The translations under genes were made by a program, and so were the position numbers. A DNA stretch of 64,000 nt from CAZHEV01 sp964531335 [NCBI: uncultured bacterium] (GTDB lineage Bacteria > Eisenbacteria > RBG-16-71-46 > CAZHEV01), in NCBI GenBank assembly GCA_964531335.1, contig CAZHEV010000002.1, forward strand, positions 143,184 to 207,183, in the 5' to 3' direction. Under the pieces are notes generated by a model. That model saw nothing but the letters and a program-made list of their open reading frames with translations. It did not search any database and was not told the DNA's origin. Positions 54,307 to 62,728 of this stretch are shown piece by piece. The stretch's first letter is position 1; every line of letters starts with the position of its first letter.

Positions 54307-55881
54307 CTATCTCCTTCTGAGCCAGACGCCGATGCCTACGCCCAGAACCGAGAGAGGGAGCACCATGAGGCTGAGGTACATCACAATCCTGGTCTGCTTG
54401 GCGGTGAGGTTGACCCGCCTTTCCTCAGGATTCTTGGGCCTGATCGAGATGAGGTCCTCCTCCTCGGCGAGCCAGCTTATCACGTTCAGAAAGAAGTCCT
54501 CATCGCCCGAGAAGTTCAGGAACGAGTTGTTCGCGAACTCCGAGTCGCCTATGACGACCATTCTCGCCTTCGGCGGCTCGCCCTCGTCCCCGGTCTCGGA
54601 AGGGACCACCGAGGTGTCGGCGGGCGCGGCCTCGGCCTCGGCCGTGACCGCCACTCCTATGGAAATGGGGCCTCTCCTGTCCTCGTCCGGATCAAACTCG
54701 ACCTCGCCCGTCAAAGGGCCCGTCTCGGCCCAGCTCTGAGCGCCTGTCTCCAGTATGGTCTCCGACGTTATACCCGCCTTCGCGCCGCCCGCGGCGATCG
54801 AGCGCGCGTACGGGAAAAGCGTCGCCATGTTGAAGCCCTCCGTCACCGGGTGGCTGGGATAGCTCATGACCATGGGCATGAACTCGTCGACGCCGAAGAG
54901 GCGCCCCGCCGGGCTCACGTCCACGATGACGTCCTCGCCGACCACGACCTCCCAGTCCTCGAAGAACCCGGCCATGCCGGCCGAGGGCGTGGGATCCAAC
55001 ATGAACAAGACCTTGCCTGCCCTGGCGAGGTAGCGCTCTATGGCGGCCAGTTCGGACTCGAGCAGGTCGGTCTCGGGGCCCGGGATAACCAGGGCCGAGC
55101 AGTCCTCGGGAACCTCCTCCTGCCTCATCAAGAAGAGCTTTTCGACCACATAGTTTTGGCTCTCGAGCGAGGCGGCGGCCTGGCTGTATCCGGTCCTGCC
55201 CACGTCCTCTATGTCCGCCTCGCCGTGGCCTTCCACGAAGCAGATCTTCTTCCTGCCCTCGCGAACCACCTTCAGCAGCGCGTTTGTAACGTGCTCCTCT
55301 TCGGTGCTACCACCCTGCGTGATCCGCTCCACTTTGTCTTCGGCCTCGAGCACTATGGTGCCGTACTCGGTCACCCCGTATCTGTTCGTGACGCCGGGGT
55401 TCTTGTCCGGATCTATGAACTCGACCTCGAACTTGTTGGACACGTACCTGTACTCGTCCAGGAGGTCTTCCACGTGGCTCCTGTCCCCGCTGTTCTCCTG
55501 GAAGAAGGCCAGCGCCTTCACCTCCTTGTCCAGTCCCTCGAGCAGCTTCACCGTCTGACTCGACAGGCTGTACATGCCCGAATGGGTCAGATCGAAACGG
55601 CGGTGATGCCTCGATGCGAGGAAGTTGACCAGGGTCAGGATCGCCACCAGAAGGACGAATACCACAGCTATATTGGCTCCATAGGCCGTCGTTCTGCTGG
55701 TCAGGGTCGCCTTGACCCCGCTCCAGTTGCCGCCGGTGAAGACGGCCATGAGAACCGCTCCGGCGATTGTCAGAACCTTCGAGGACGTTACCCAACTCCC
55801 CGACGCGGACGCCAGGATCAGCCCCGCGCCCAGCGCGGCCAGCCCCACAAGGCCCAGTATCGAAAAAACGGTGCTCCTCAT
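54307..55881 (-). CDS. GldG-like ABC transporter auxiliary protein
   Basis: A 524-residue protein with TM helices at about 5-28, 35-50 and 70-90 and a large extracytoplasmic domain. Family motifs are RRFDLTHSGMYSLSSQTVKLL, EVEFIDPDKNPGVTNRYGV, KICFVEGHGEADIED and LVIPGPETDLLESELAAIERYL. A MVVIGDSEFANNSFLN segment follows, and a last TM helix lies near 497-518. This is the GldG/DUF4350-like partner of the permease that ends at 55889. In Bacteroidota GldAFG supports gliding; elsewhere the function is unknown. Confidence 0.87.
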   Translation of the reverse strand: MRSTVFSILGLVGLAALGAGLILASASGSWVTSSKVLTIAGAVLMAVFTGGNWSGVKATLTSRTTAYGANIAVVFVLLVAILTLVNFLASRHHRRFDLTHSGMYSLSSQTVKLLEGLDKEVKALAFFQENSGDRSHVEDLLDEYRYVSNKFEVEFIDPDKNPGVTNRYGVTEYGTIVLEAEDKVERITQGGSTEEEHVTNALLKVVREGRKKICFVEGHGEADIEDVGRTGYSQAAASLESQNYVVEKLFLMRQEEVPEDCSALVIPGPETDLLESELAAIERYLARAGKVLFMLDPTPSAGMAGFFEDWEVVVGEDVIVDVSPAGRLFGVDEFMPMVMSYPSHPVTEGFNMATLFPYARSIAAGGAKAGITSETILETGAQSWAETGPLTGEVEFDPDEDRRGPISIGVAVTAEAEAAPADTSVVPSETGDEGEPPKARMVVIGDSEFANNSFLNFSGDEDFFLNVISWLAEEEDLISIRPKNPEERRVNLTAKQTRIVMYLSLMVLPLSVLGVGIGVWLRRR

Positions 55882-55888
55882 CTTAGCT

Positions 55889-56671
55889 CTAGTCCCTCCA
55901 CTTCCTTGCCTCCACGGACTTCATCGTGAGCAGAAGGCCCCCGGCGGCGAAGCCGATATAGAAGACCAGGTCCGCGGTATCGATGACTCCTTTGGAGAAA
56001 TCCTCAAAGTGGCTGATTATCGAGATGTAACCGAGAAAGCCGCCCAGCAGCGGGCCGGCGAAGTCCGCCGCCCACCCTATTATCCACAGCAGGAGAAAGA
56101 CTCCGAAACTCACCGCCGCCGCTACTATTTGGTTCTCGGTGAAGGAGGAGATCATGAGGCCCAGCGCGAGCAGCGCGGCTCCCGAGAGCAGGAGCCCGAT
56201 GTACCCGGTGACGATGGGGCCGACGTCGGGCGTGCCGAACCAGAAGAGTATGAAGAAATGGAAAACCGTCGAGCCGATCATGATCGCATACAGCCCGAAT
56301 CCCGCCAGGAACTTGCCCATGGTGAACTGAAAATCGGTGACCGGCGACGTGAGGAGAAGCTCTATGGTGCCGCTCTTTTTCTCTTCGGCTACGAGCCTCA
56401 TCGTGATCATGGGTATCAAGAACAGCGTGATTATGCTCAGATTGTAGAAGAACGGCCTTATTACCCACTCGTTCACGTTCATCGCGGGCATTGACATGCG
56501 AAACTGCATCGCCTGTTGCGTGTAGATGAGACTCGCCCTTATGAAGGTGGCGAGCTGGCTGTAGAAGAAGTACCCGGCCAGGCCGAGGAACACCGCCAGA
56601 ACGACGTAGGCGATGGGAGATACGAAGTACGAGCGCAGCTCCTTCTTGAAAATGGCGAGGCTCTTTCTCAT
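55889..56671 (-). CDS. ABC transporter permease, GldF-like
   Basis: A 260-residue ABC-2 type permease with six TM helices: AIFKKELRSYFVSPIAYVVL at the start, then the RPFFYNLSIITLFLIPMITM and RLVAEEKKSGTIELLLTSPV motifs that mark the family, and YISIISHFEDFSKGVID. ATG 56671 has GGGAGGGGAG upstream and overlaps the ATPase gene by 4 bases. The frame is open far upstream on the same strand, which should not be mistaken for a longer protein. Confidence 0.9.
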   Translation of the reverse strand: MRKSLAIFKKELRSYFVSPIAYVVLAVFLGLAGYFFYSQLATFIRASLIYTQQAMQFRMSMPAMNVNEWVIRPFFYNLSIITLFLIPMITMRLVAEEKKSGTIELLLTSPVTDFQFTMGKFLAGFGLYAIMIGSTVFHFFILFWFGTPDVGPIVTGYIGLLLSGAALLALGLMISSFTENQIVAAAVSFGVFLLLWIIGWAADFAGPLLGGFLGYISIISHFEDFSKGVIDTADLVFYIGFAAGGLLLTMKSVEARKWRD

Positions 56672-57630
56672 GCGGCTCCCCTCCCGCCCGACACGGCCGG
56701 CTCCTGCGTCGTGAGCTCGAGGAATATCTGCTCGAGGCTCATTCCCACCGGGGCGAGCTCGAGCAGGCCCCAGCCTTTCTCGATCACCTTCGCCGATACG
56801 GCCTCCCGTATGTCGTGTTCCAATGCGCTCGTGACAATCCAGGTCGAAGCCCCGTCTCCGGCGTTGGAAAGAGACACGTTCACCACGCCCGGAACCTCGC
56901 GCAGCCCGGCCACCACGTTGTCCGCCGCCCCCCGGATGGTCACGCGGATCTCGTGGGCGCCGCGGACCCTGGCCTCCAACCTCTCCGGCGTGTCCGTGGC
57001 CACGACGCGGCCGTTGTTGATGATGACCACCCTCTCGCAGGTCTGACTCACCTCGGGGAGGATGTGGCTGCTCAGGATGATGGTCCTCCGGCCGCGAAGG
57101 TTCTTTATGAGCTCCCTCACTTCTATTATCTGTTTGGGGTCCAGCCCCTCGGTCGGCTCGTCGAGCACGAGGACCTCGGGCTCGTGTATGAGTGCCTGCG
57201 CAAGCCCGACCCTCTGGCGGTAACCCTTCGAGAGCTTGCCTATGAGGCGGCCTTTCACGCTCTCCAGGGCGCAGCTGCCGAGCACGTCTTGAATCCTCGC
57301 CGCCTTGGAGCCGCTCGGCACTCCCTTGACCTCGGCCACGAAGCCCAGGTACGACTCCACGGACATCTCCCCGTAGAGGGGGACGTTTTCGGGGACGTAG
57401 CCGATCCTCTCGCGGACCTCCAGCGGTTTCTTGAAGACGTCGTAGCCCGCCACCACCGCGGTGCCGCTGGTGGCCGGATGGAAGCACGTGAGGATCCGCA
57501 TGGTCGTAGTTTTTCCCGCGCCGTTCGGCCCCAGGAAGCCGAGCACCTCTCCCTTCTTGACGGAGAAGGTGACGTCCTCGATGGCCGTGACAGGGCCGTA
57601 ACGCTTTGTGAGGTTTGCGACCTCGATCAT
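56668..57630 (-). CDS. ABC transporter ATP-binding protein, GldA-like
   Basis: A 320-residue ATPase with Walker A GPNGAGKTT, Q-loop region YVPENVPLYGEMSVESYLGF, signature LSKGYRQRVGLAQAL, Walker B LVLDEPTEGLDP and H-loop SSHIL. A C-terminal regulatory domain of about 90 residues follows (EIRVTIRGAADNVVAGLREVPG). It heads the minus-strand operon ATPase, permease, GldG-like, DUF4340, LeuA-like. Confidence 0.93.
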   Translation of the reverse strand: MIEVANLTKRYGPVTAIEDVTFSVKKGEVLGFLGPNGAGKTTTMRILTCFHPATSGTAVVAGYDVFKKPLEVRERIGYVPENVPLYGEMSVESYLGFVAEVKGVPSGSKAARIQDVLGSCALESVKGRLIGKLSKGYRQRVGLAQALIHEPEVLVLDEPTEGLDPKQIIEVRELIKNLRGRRTIILSSHILPEVSQTCERVVIINNGRVVATDTPERLEARVRGAHEIRVTIRGAADNVVAGLREVPGVVNVSLSNAGDGASTWIVTSALEHDIREAVSAKVIEKGWGLLELAPVGMSLEQIFLELTTQEPAVSGGRGAA

Positions 57631-57727
57631 CCCATCGACCTCCGCATGAATCCTCTGTTCTCTTCGGAAAGGACCGATCCCCCGGGATGGGGACCGACCC
57701 TGGACGACCAGCTTCGCCGGATTTTTA

Positions 57728-57755
57728 ATTCTACCCCATAGCCCAGTGGTGTCAA
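57728..57755 (-). promoter_or_regulatory. Promoter of the GldA-like operon
   Basis: On the minus strand, perfect TTGACA (57755-57750), 16 bp, and TAGAAT (57733-57728, five of six). Initiation near 57721 gives a leader of about 90 bases before ATG 57630. Confidence 0.75.
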
Positions 57756-57980
57756 GACCCCCATTTCCGCCGGCGCGGCCTCCCGGGGGCCCGGCGCGGG
57801 GTGGTAAAAAGCTCTTTTTCCACGCGAAGTCCGTCCCTGGATTAGTATAATCTCGGTCGTACGCCTGCCGGGTGCGGGAAGAAGCTCGGGGGCCCTCGGC
57901 CCCGGGTGCGATCCGGGCCCGCCCATTGGTTCTGGAACCGGGGGGGACGCTTTTGAGGCTTCGGCCGCCGCTTGTGAGCC

Positions 57981-58697
57981 ATGAAGAAGATAGAATCCTT
58001 CAATTTTCCGGCGGGCAGAACGATCGCCCGCAAGTACCTCGTCGTCTCCAAGCTGGGCGCAGGCTGGGAAGGCGAGGTTTACAGAGTTCTTGAGAGCAGG
58101 ACGGGCATAGAGAGGGCGGCGAAGCTCTTCTACCCTCACCGCAACATAGGCGGCCGCACCTCCAGGCTCTACGCGAAGAGACTGCACAGGCTTAGGCACT
58201 GTCCGCTTCTCATCCAATACCACACGGAAGAGCTCATCGTGTTCCGGGGCACGCCCATAACCGTGCTCATCTCGGAATACGTCAAGGGAGACATTCTCTC
58301 CTGCTTCCTCAGAGGGATGCCGGGTAACAGGGTGACTGCCTTCATGGGGTTGCACCTGCTGTACTCTCTCGCCAAGGGGATAGAGATGGTGCACGGGGCC
58401 AACGAGTATCACGGCGACATCCACGTGGACAATATAATAGTCAACCGGCTGGGGCTGGAGTTCGAGCTCAAGCTGGTTGACATGTTCCACATCCAGGCGA
58501 CGAAGGCCGAGAACAGAAGGGGAGACATCTGCGACCTGATCAGGCTCTTCTACGACGCCTTGGGCGGCGCGAAGCACTACGCGCGCCAGCCGCACGCCGT
58601 GAAGTTCATAGTCTGCGGCTTGAAGCGCAGCCTGATACTCAGGAGGTTCAGGACGATCTCTCATCTGTGCCGGCATCTCGAGAACATGGAGCTGTGA
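57981..58697 (+). CDS. Small protein-kinase-fold protein
   Basis: A 238-residue compact kinase-like protein. It has a glycine-rich loop (LGAGWEGEVYRV), the ATP-binding Lys48 in RAAKLF, hinge ISEYVKG, a catalytic loop YHGDIHVDNIIV with Asp146 and Asn, and LVDMF in place of DFG. All key residues remain, so it may be active, but the C-lobe is much reduced. It could phosphorylate proteins or small molecules (aminoglycoside-kinase-like fold). It lies 95 bases before the ATP-grasp fusion. ATG 57981 has only a weak ribosome-binding site. Confidence 0.75.
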   Translation: MKKIESFNFPAGRTIARKYLVVSKLGAGWEGEVYRVLESRTGIERAAKLFYPHRNIGGRTSRLYAKRLHRLRHCPLLIQYHTEELIVFRGTPITVLISEYVKGDILSCFLRGMPGNRVTAFMGLHLLYSLAKGIEMVHGANEYHGDIHVDNIIVNRLGLEFELKLVDMFHIQATKAENRRGDICDLIRLFYDALGGAKHYARQPHAVKFIVCGLKRSLILRRFRTISHLCRHLENMEL

Positions 58698-58792
58698 GCG
58701 ATGGCTCTCAAAACATCCGGGAGCGAAGGCTGGGAAACACCTCGCTCCTTCGGGGGATCCCCGGCGTGCGCGGCCGGACTTGGGAGGCCCGG

Positions 58793-60937
58793 ATGAAGAT
58801 AGCGGTCGTTTACAATAGAGACAGCCGGAACGTGATAAACCTCTTCGGAATACCCAGCCGGGAGAGAATAGGGCTCAAATCCATCCAGGGGATAGTGGAC
58901 TCCCTGAAGAAGCACCGGCATCGGACCGTGGCGCTCGAGGCCGACAAGGACCTGATAGACAAGCTGGAGGAGTTCATGCCCCGCGTGATGAAGGGCGAGC
59001 TCCCGGGGATGGTATTCAATATATCGTACGGCATACAAGGGCAGGCCAGGTACACTCATGTTCCCGGCATACTGGAGATGCTCGGGATTCCCTACGTGGG
59101 CTCCGGACCGCTCGCCCACTCCATAGCTCTGGACAAAGTGGTTACCAAGATGATTCTCGCGCAAAACGGGCTTCCGACGCCGCGTTTCGCCGTGATGGAG
59201 TCGATGGACTCCGAGCCTCCGGGGATCGAATTCCCTCTGATAGTCAAACCGAAGAACGAGGCGGTCTCTTTCGGGACGAGGGTGGTCCGCAGTGAGGCCG
59301 AGCTGCTCGGCGCGGCGAGGCATATATTCGATACCTACTCGCAGGCCGTGCTGGTCGAGGAGTTCATCGAGGGACGGGAGATCAACGTAGGCCTGCTCGG
59401 CAACAACCCGCCCGAGGCCCTTCCGCCCGTGGAGCTCCAGTTCGACTCCATGGGAGAGCGGATATACAGCTACGAGGACAAGACAGGCAAATCCGGGCGA
59501 GCCATCGAGCTGGTCTGTCCGGCACCGGTCGAGAAGGGCCTGAGCGAAGAGGCGCGGAAGCTGGCGGTCAGGGCTTTCTCCGTGATCGGGTGCTGCGATT
59601 GCGCCCGGGTTGACATGAGAATCGACGGGCAGGGCAGGCTCTACGTTCTTGAGATCAACAGCCTGCCCAGCCTCGGCCGGCGCGGGTCGTTCGTACGCGC
59701 GGCAGAGACCGCGGGACTGGACTACCCGGCGCTGGTCAATCGGCTTGTAGAAGTCGCAAGCGCGAGGTATTTCGGCACTCCCAGTCCTCCGCAGGCGAGC
59801 GGGGTTCCAAAGGACCCGGAGGCGGCTGTGTTCTCGTTCATATCGAGAAGCCGCGACAAGATGGAGAAGAGGCTCAGGGAATGGGTGCGGATGCCGGGGC
59901 GAACGTCCGACCCGGTTGGACTCAGTCGCGCCTCCGCGGAGGTGGAGAGGACGATGAACGAGCTGGCCATGAGGCCGGTGCCGGACCTGACCGACTCGAG
60001 CTCCGTCGCGACCTGGGAGACAAAGGCCGGGATGATGGACGGGACGCTGCTGGTCCTGAACCTGGACGTCCCCTGGGACCCGGAGGTTCCCGGCGAGCCC
60101 TTCAGGCGCGAGCCCGAGTGGCTTTACGGCGAGGGAGTAGGCACCTCGCGCGCCCCGCTGGTGATCGTCGAGTTCGCGCTTCGCGCCTTGAGACACAACC
60201 GGCTGCTGAGGTCGAGGCGCATAGGGGTCACTTTCTACATGGACGAAGGGCGGGATTGCAGATACAGCGCGGATATCCTGCGGGCCGCCATGGCGTCGGC
60301 GAAGCGCGTGCTCGTGTTGCGCCCTGGAAGCCCCGACGGGCGCTACCGCAAGGAGCGCAGGGGCCTTAGGCGTTACAGGCTGACCGTCGAGGGCGAGTCC
60401 ACAAGGCCGGGACGCCCCCGGAGCAAGCGAGACGTTCTGCCGTGGTTCGCGGAGAAGGTGGGGAGGATAGCATCTCTTTCCTCCCGCAAGGAGCGGATTT
60501 CCGCTTCGATCGCCTCCGTGAGGACCGAATCTTTTCCGATGTTGCTCCCGCACAAGGTAAGGGCCGAGGTGCTGGTCACCTATCACAGGAAGACAAAGGC
60601 CGACGCGCTGGAGCAGGAGATCAGGGCCATACTCGAATCAGGCCCGATCAAGTGCCGCTTCGAGCTGGTATCCGACCGGCCTCCCATGTTGGACCGCGCG
60701 GCCAACCGGCGTTTGCAGAAGGCGATGATCGAGGTCGCGTCAAGATGGGACATCCCTTTTGAGGGAGACTCCGCGATATGGCCGTCCGTCGCCGGTCTGA
60801 GCCCCAGCTCGTCGGGGGTCATCTGTGGGCTGGGCCCGCAATCGCGGGACCTTTATACCCCTCGCGAGGCTGTGTCTCGGATCAGCCTGGTACAACGAAC
60901 TCTGTTGCTTGCGGCCTACCTGCAGCAGGCCGGGTGA
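58793..60937 (+). CDS. ATP-grasp (D-Ala-D-Ala ligase-like) fused to a degenerate M20 peptidase fold
   Basis: A 714-residue two-part protein. ATG 58793 follows GGGAGG. Residues 1 to about 330 form a Ddl-type ATP-grasp ligase: PGILEMLGIPYVGSGPLAHS, PLIVKPKNEAVSFGTRVV, VLVEEFIEGREINVGLLG, and metal-binding RVDMRIDGQGRLYVLEINSL. Residues about 385-714 follow the M20 metallopeptidase layout but lack its ligands. The GHxDV motif is LNLDV (Asn423), the GRGxxDxK Asp is Thr451, the DEE dyad is Asp484-Glu485-Gly486, and the C-terminal HTPDE His is Tyr (LYTPRE). A peptide-binding or scaffold role for this half is likely. The amide-bond substrate is unknown. Confidence 0.8.
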   Translation: MKIAVVYNRDSRNVINLFGIPSRERIGLKSIQGIVDSLKKHRHRTVALEADKDLIDKLEEFMPRVMKGELPGMVFNISYGIQGQARYTHVPGILEMLGIPYVGSGPLAHSIALDKVVTKMILAQNGLPTPRFAVMESMDSEPPGIEFPLIVKPKNEAVSFGTRVVRSEAELLGAARHIFDTYSQAVLVEEFIEGREINVGLLGNNPPEALPPVELQFDSMGERIYSYEDKTGKSGRAIELVCPAPVEKGLSEEARKLAVRAFSVIGCCDCARVDMRIDGQGRLYVLEINSLPSLGRRGSFVRAAETAGLDYPALVNRLVEVASARYFGTPSPPQASGVPKDPEAAVFSFISRSRDKMEKRLREWVRMPGRTSDPVGLSRASAEVERTMNELAMRPVPDLTDSSSVATWETKAGMMDGTLLVLNLDVPWDPEVPGEPFRREPEWLYGEGVGTSRAPLVIVEFALRALRHNRLLRSRRIGVTFYMDEGRDCRYSADILRAAMASAKRVLVLRPGSPDGRYRKERRGLRRYRLTVEGESTRPGRPRSKRDVLPWFAEKVGRIASLSSRKERISASIASVRTESFPMLLPHKVRAEVLVTYHRKTKADALEQEIRAILESGPIKCRFELVSDRPPMLDRAANRRLQKAMIEVASRWDIPFEGDSAIWPSVAGLSPSSSGVICGLGPQSRDLYTPREAVSRISLVQRTLLLAAYLQQAG

Positions 60938-60952
60938 AGAGGATAGCCGCGC

Positions 60953-62566
60953 TTGAGAAGACCACCGGTGGAGCCCCCGGACACAGATCTCATAGAGCCT
61001 CGAGACCGTCCGCCGGTCGTGCCGCAGCGGATAGCCTTTTCCACAGAAGGGATCGTCTCCACCGCTCACTACGAGGCCACCGAGGCGGGAGCCCGGATCC
61101 TGGAGGCGGGAGGTAACGCAGTGGACGCCGCCGTCGCCGCGGCCTTCGCGCTCTGTGTTTGCGAGCCCCAGGCGTCCGGTCTGGGCGGGCAGACCATGAT
61201 GCTCATCCACCTTTCCAGCGCGAGGCGCAGCATAGCTCTGGACGGATCCTCCCGGGCGCCGAACAGGGCGACTGTTTCCAGGGTCGGCGGCTCGCGGCGG
61301 AAGCACGGCTACAGGGCTACAACGGTGCCCAGCACGCCGGCTGTGCTTGGGTACGCGCTGGCCAGATACGGGACGTTCGGCCTGCCCGAGGTCCTGGCGC
61401 CTTCCGTGAAGTTGGCGCTGGAAGGCTACCAGATCAGCGAGCTCCAGAGGGCGCTGGCCCGCCGCGAGTCCAAGAAGTTGCGCCGGGGAAACGCGGGTGA
61501 CCTATATCTCAAGGACGGAAGGCGGCCCCGCGCGGTGGGTTCGGTCCTCCGCCAGCCCGGGTTGGGTGCCACGATGAATCGGATCGGCGCGGCGGGCGTC
61601 GAGGACTTCTACACCGGGGACATCTCGCGCGCCATATGCCGGGACATGGCCGCCAACGACGGACTGATCCGCGACGACGACCTTGCGCAGATACCGTGGC
61701 CCATAGAGAGGCGACCGCTCGCCACGAGGTTCGACGGCCACAGGGTCCTGTCGTTCCCCCCGCCGGGCGCCGGCAGGGTGCTGATAGAAATGCTCCACAT
61801 CATGGAGCGCTTTCCGTCCGGCCGGTGGGATCCGGACACGCTGGAAGGGGCGCTTCTGCTCACGGAGGTCATGAGGAAGGGGGCGCTCGACCGCAGGGAT
61901 CGCCCGCGCGACCCGAACCTCCACCAGCAGGCCGACGACAGGCGCATGCTCGACCGGGATTACGCCAAGAGCGCGGCGGCGGGCATTCGAAAGAGGCTTC
62001 GCGCTCAAGGAGAGACCACCCACCTATCGGTCATGGACCGCCGGGACAACGTTGTGGCCCTCACCCAGTCTATCGAGGGCGTCTTCGGGGCCTGCGTCGC
62101 CACGCCCGAGCTCGGGTTCTTGTACAACAACTACATGAACGCCTTCGAGTACAAAGATATATCCCATCCATATTATCTGAGGCCCAACGCCGTGCCCTGG
62201 GCCAGCGTCGCCCCAACCATCGTCTTCGCGGGCCGCAGGCCCTGGTTGGCCCTCGGATCGCCGGGAAGCGACCGCATAGTGTCCGCTATCTTGCAGGTGC
62301 TGCTGAGGCTGAGATCGTCCACTCCCTATGAGGCCGTCGCGGCCCCCAGGCTGCACTGCTCCGTCGAGGGCAGGGTTTCATTGGAAGCGCCGCGGTTCAG
62401 AGACGACATCCCGCGAGAGCTGGAGCGCCGCGGTTACGAAGTCGACAGGCGCGACTCTTTCTCCTTCTACATGGGCTGCGTGCAACTCGCGATGCGCGAG
62501 CGATCCGGTTTCATCGGCGTGGCCGATCCGCGCAGGGACGGCTCCGCCGGAGGCCCGGTGGGTTGA
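60953..62566 (+). CDS. Gamma-glutamyltransferase-family Ntn hydrolase with altered substrate pocket
   Basis: A 537-residue GGT homologue. Family features are ATEAGARILEAGGNAVDAAV, ASGLGGQTMMLIH, TVPSTPAVLGYALARYGT, the autocleavage/nucleophile site GETTHLSVMD (Thr355) and LGSPGSDRIV. The residues that hold gamma-glutamate in E. coli GGT are changed: the DxRExAP Arg becomes Ser (LDGSSRAP), and NNQMDDF becomes NNYMNAF, losing Gln and the second Asp. No N-terminal export signal is visible, unlike most GGTs. The start is TTG 60953, 15 bases after the ATP-grasp fusion. It may cleave an amide product of that ligase; inferred. Confidence 0.8.
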   Translation: MRRPPVEPPDTDLIEPRDRPPVVPQRIAFSTEGIVSTAHYEATEAGARILEAGGNAVDAAVAAAFALCVCEPQASGLGGQTMMLIHLSSARRSIALDGSSRAPNRATVSRVGGSRRKHGYRATTVPSTPAVLGYALARYGTFGLPEVLAPSVKLALEGYQISELQRALARRESKKLRRGNAGDLYLKDGRRPRAVGSVLRQPGLGATMNRIGAAGVEDFYTGDISRAICRDMAANDGLIRDDDLAQIPWPIERRPLATRFDGHRVLSFPPPGAGRVLIEMLHIMERFPSGRWDPDTLEGALLLTEVMRKGALDRRDRPRDPNLHQQADDRRMLDRDYAKSAAAGIRKRLRAQGETTHLSVMDRRDNVVALTQSIEGVFGACVATPELGFLYNNYMNAFEYKDISHPYYLRPNAVPWASVAPTIVFAGRRPWLALGSPGSDRIVSAILQVLLRLRSSTPYEAVAAPRLHCSVEGRVSLEAPRFRDDIPRELERRGYEVDRRDSFSFYMGCVQLAMRERSGFIGVADPRRDGSAGGPVG

Positions 62567-62673
62567 GGCCCGCCTTGCCCCATCGATAACCCGCGCCGCC
62601 CTCGGAGGCGTGTGCGAACGCCTTGGCGCAGGGCGCGGCGGTGGCGGCCGAGACGCGCGGCGGCCTCCTTCCG

Positions 62674-62702
62674 TTGACTTGCCGTGTCATAAGCGGGATA
62701 AT
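62674..62702 (+). promoter_or_regulatory. Sigma-70-like promoter
   Basis: TTGACT (62674-62679), exactly 17 bp, and GATAAT (62697-62702), five of six matches in each element. Initiation near 62709 leaves a short leader with GAGAGGAG before ATG 62729. Confidence 0.75.
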
Positions 62703-62728
62703 CATATGACGAGAGGAGCTTTCGAGTT

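Noticed and set aside
56672-57487. Long N-terminal extension of the GldF-like permease
   Set aside because: The open frame overlaps the ATPase gene and lacks motifs; ATG 56671 with a strong ribosome-binding site gives a normal 260-residue permease.
57846-57851. TATAAT as a promoter for the kinase-like gene
   Set aside because: No acceptable -35 element lies 15-19 bp upstream, so it is not listed as a promoter.
58661-60586. 641-codon open frame on the minus strand opposite the ATP-grasp fusion
   Set aside because: Its translation shows no family motif and is Arg/His/Pro-rich, as expected for an antisense shadow of a GC-rich gene.
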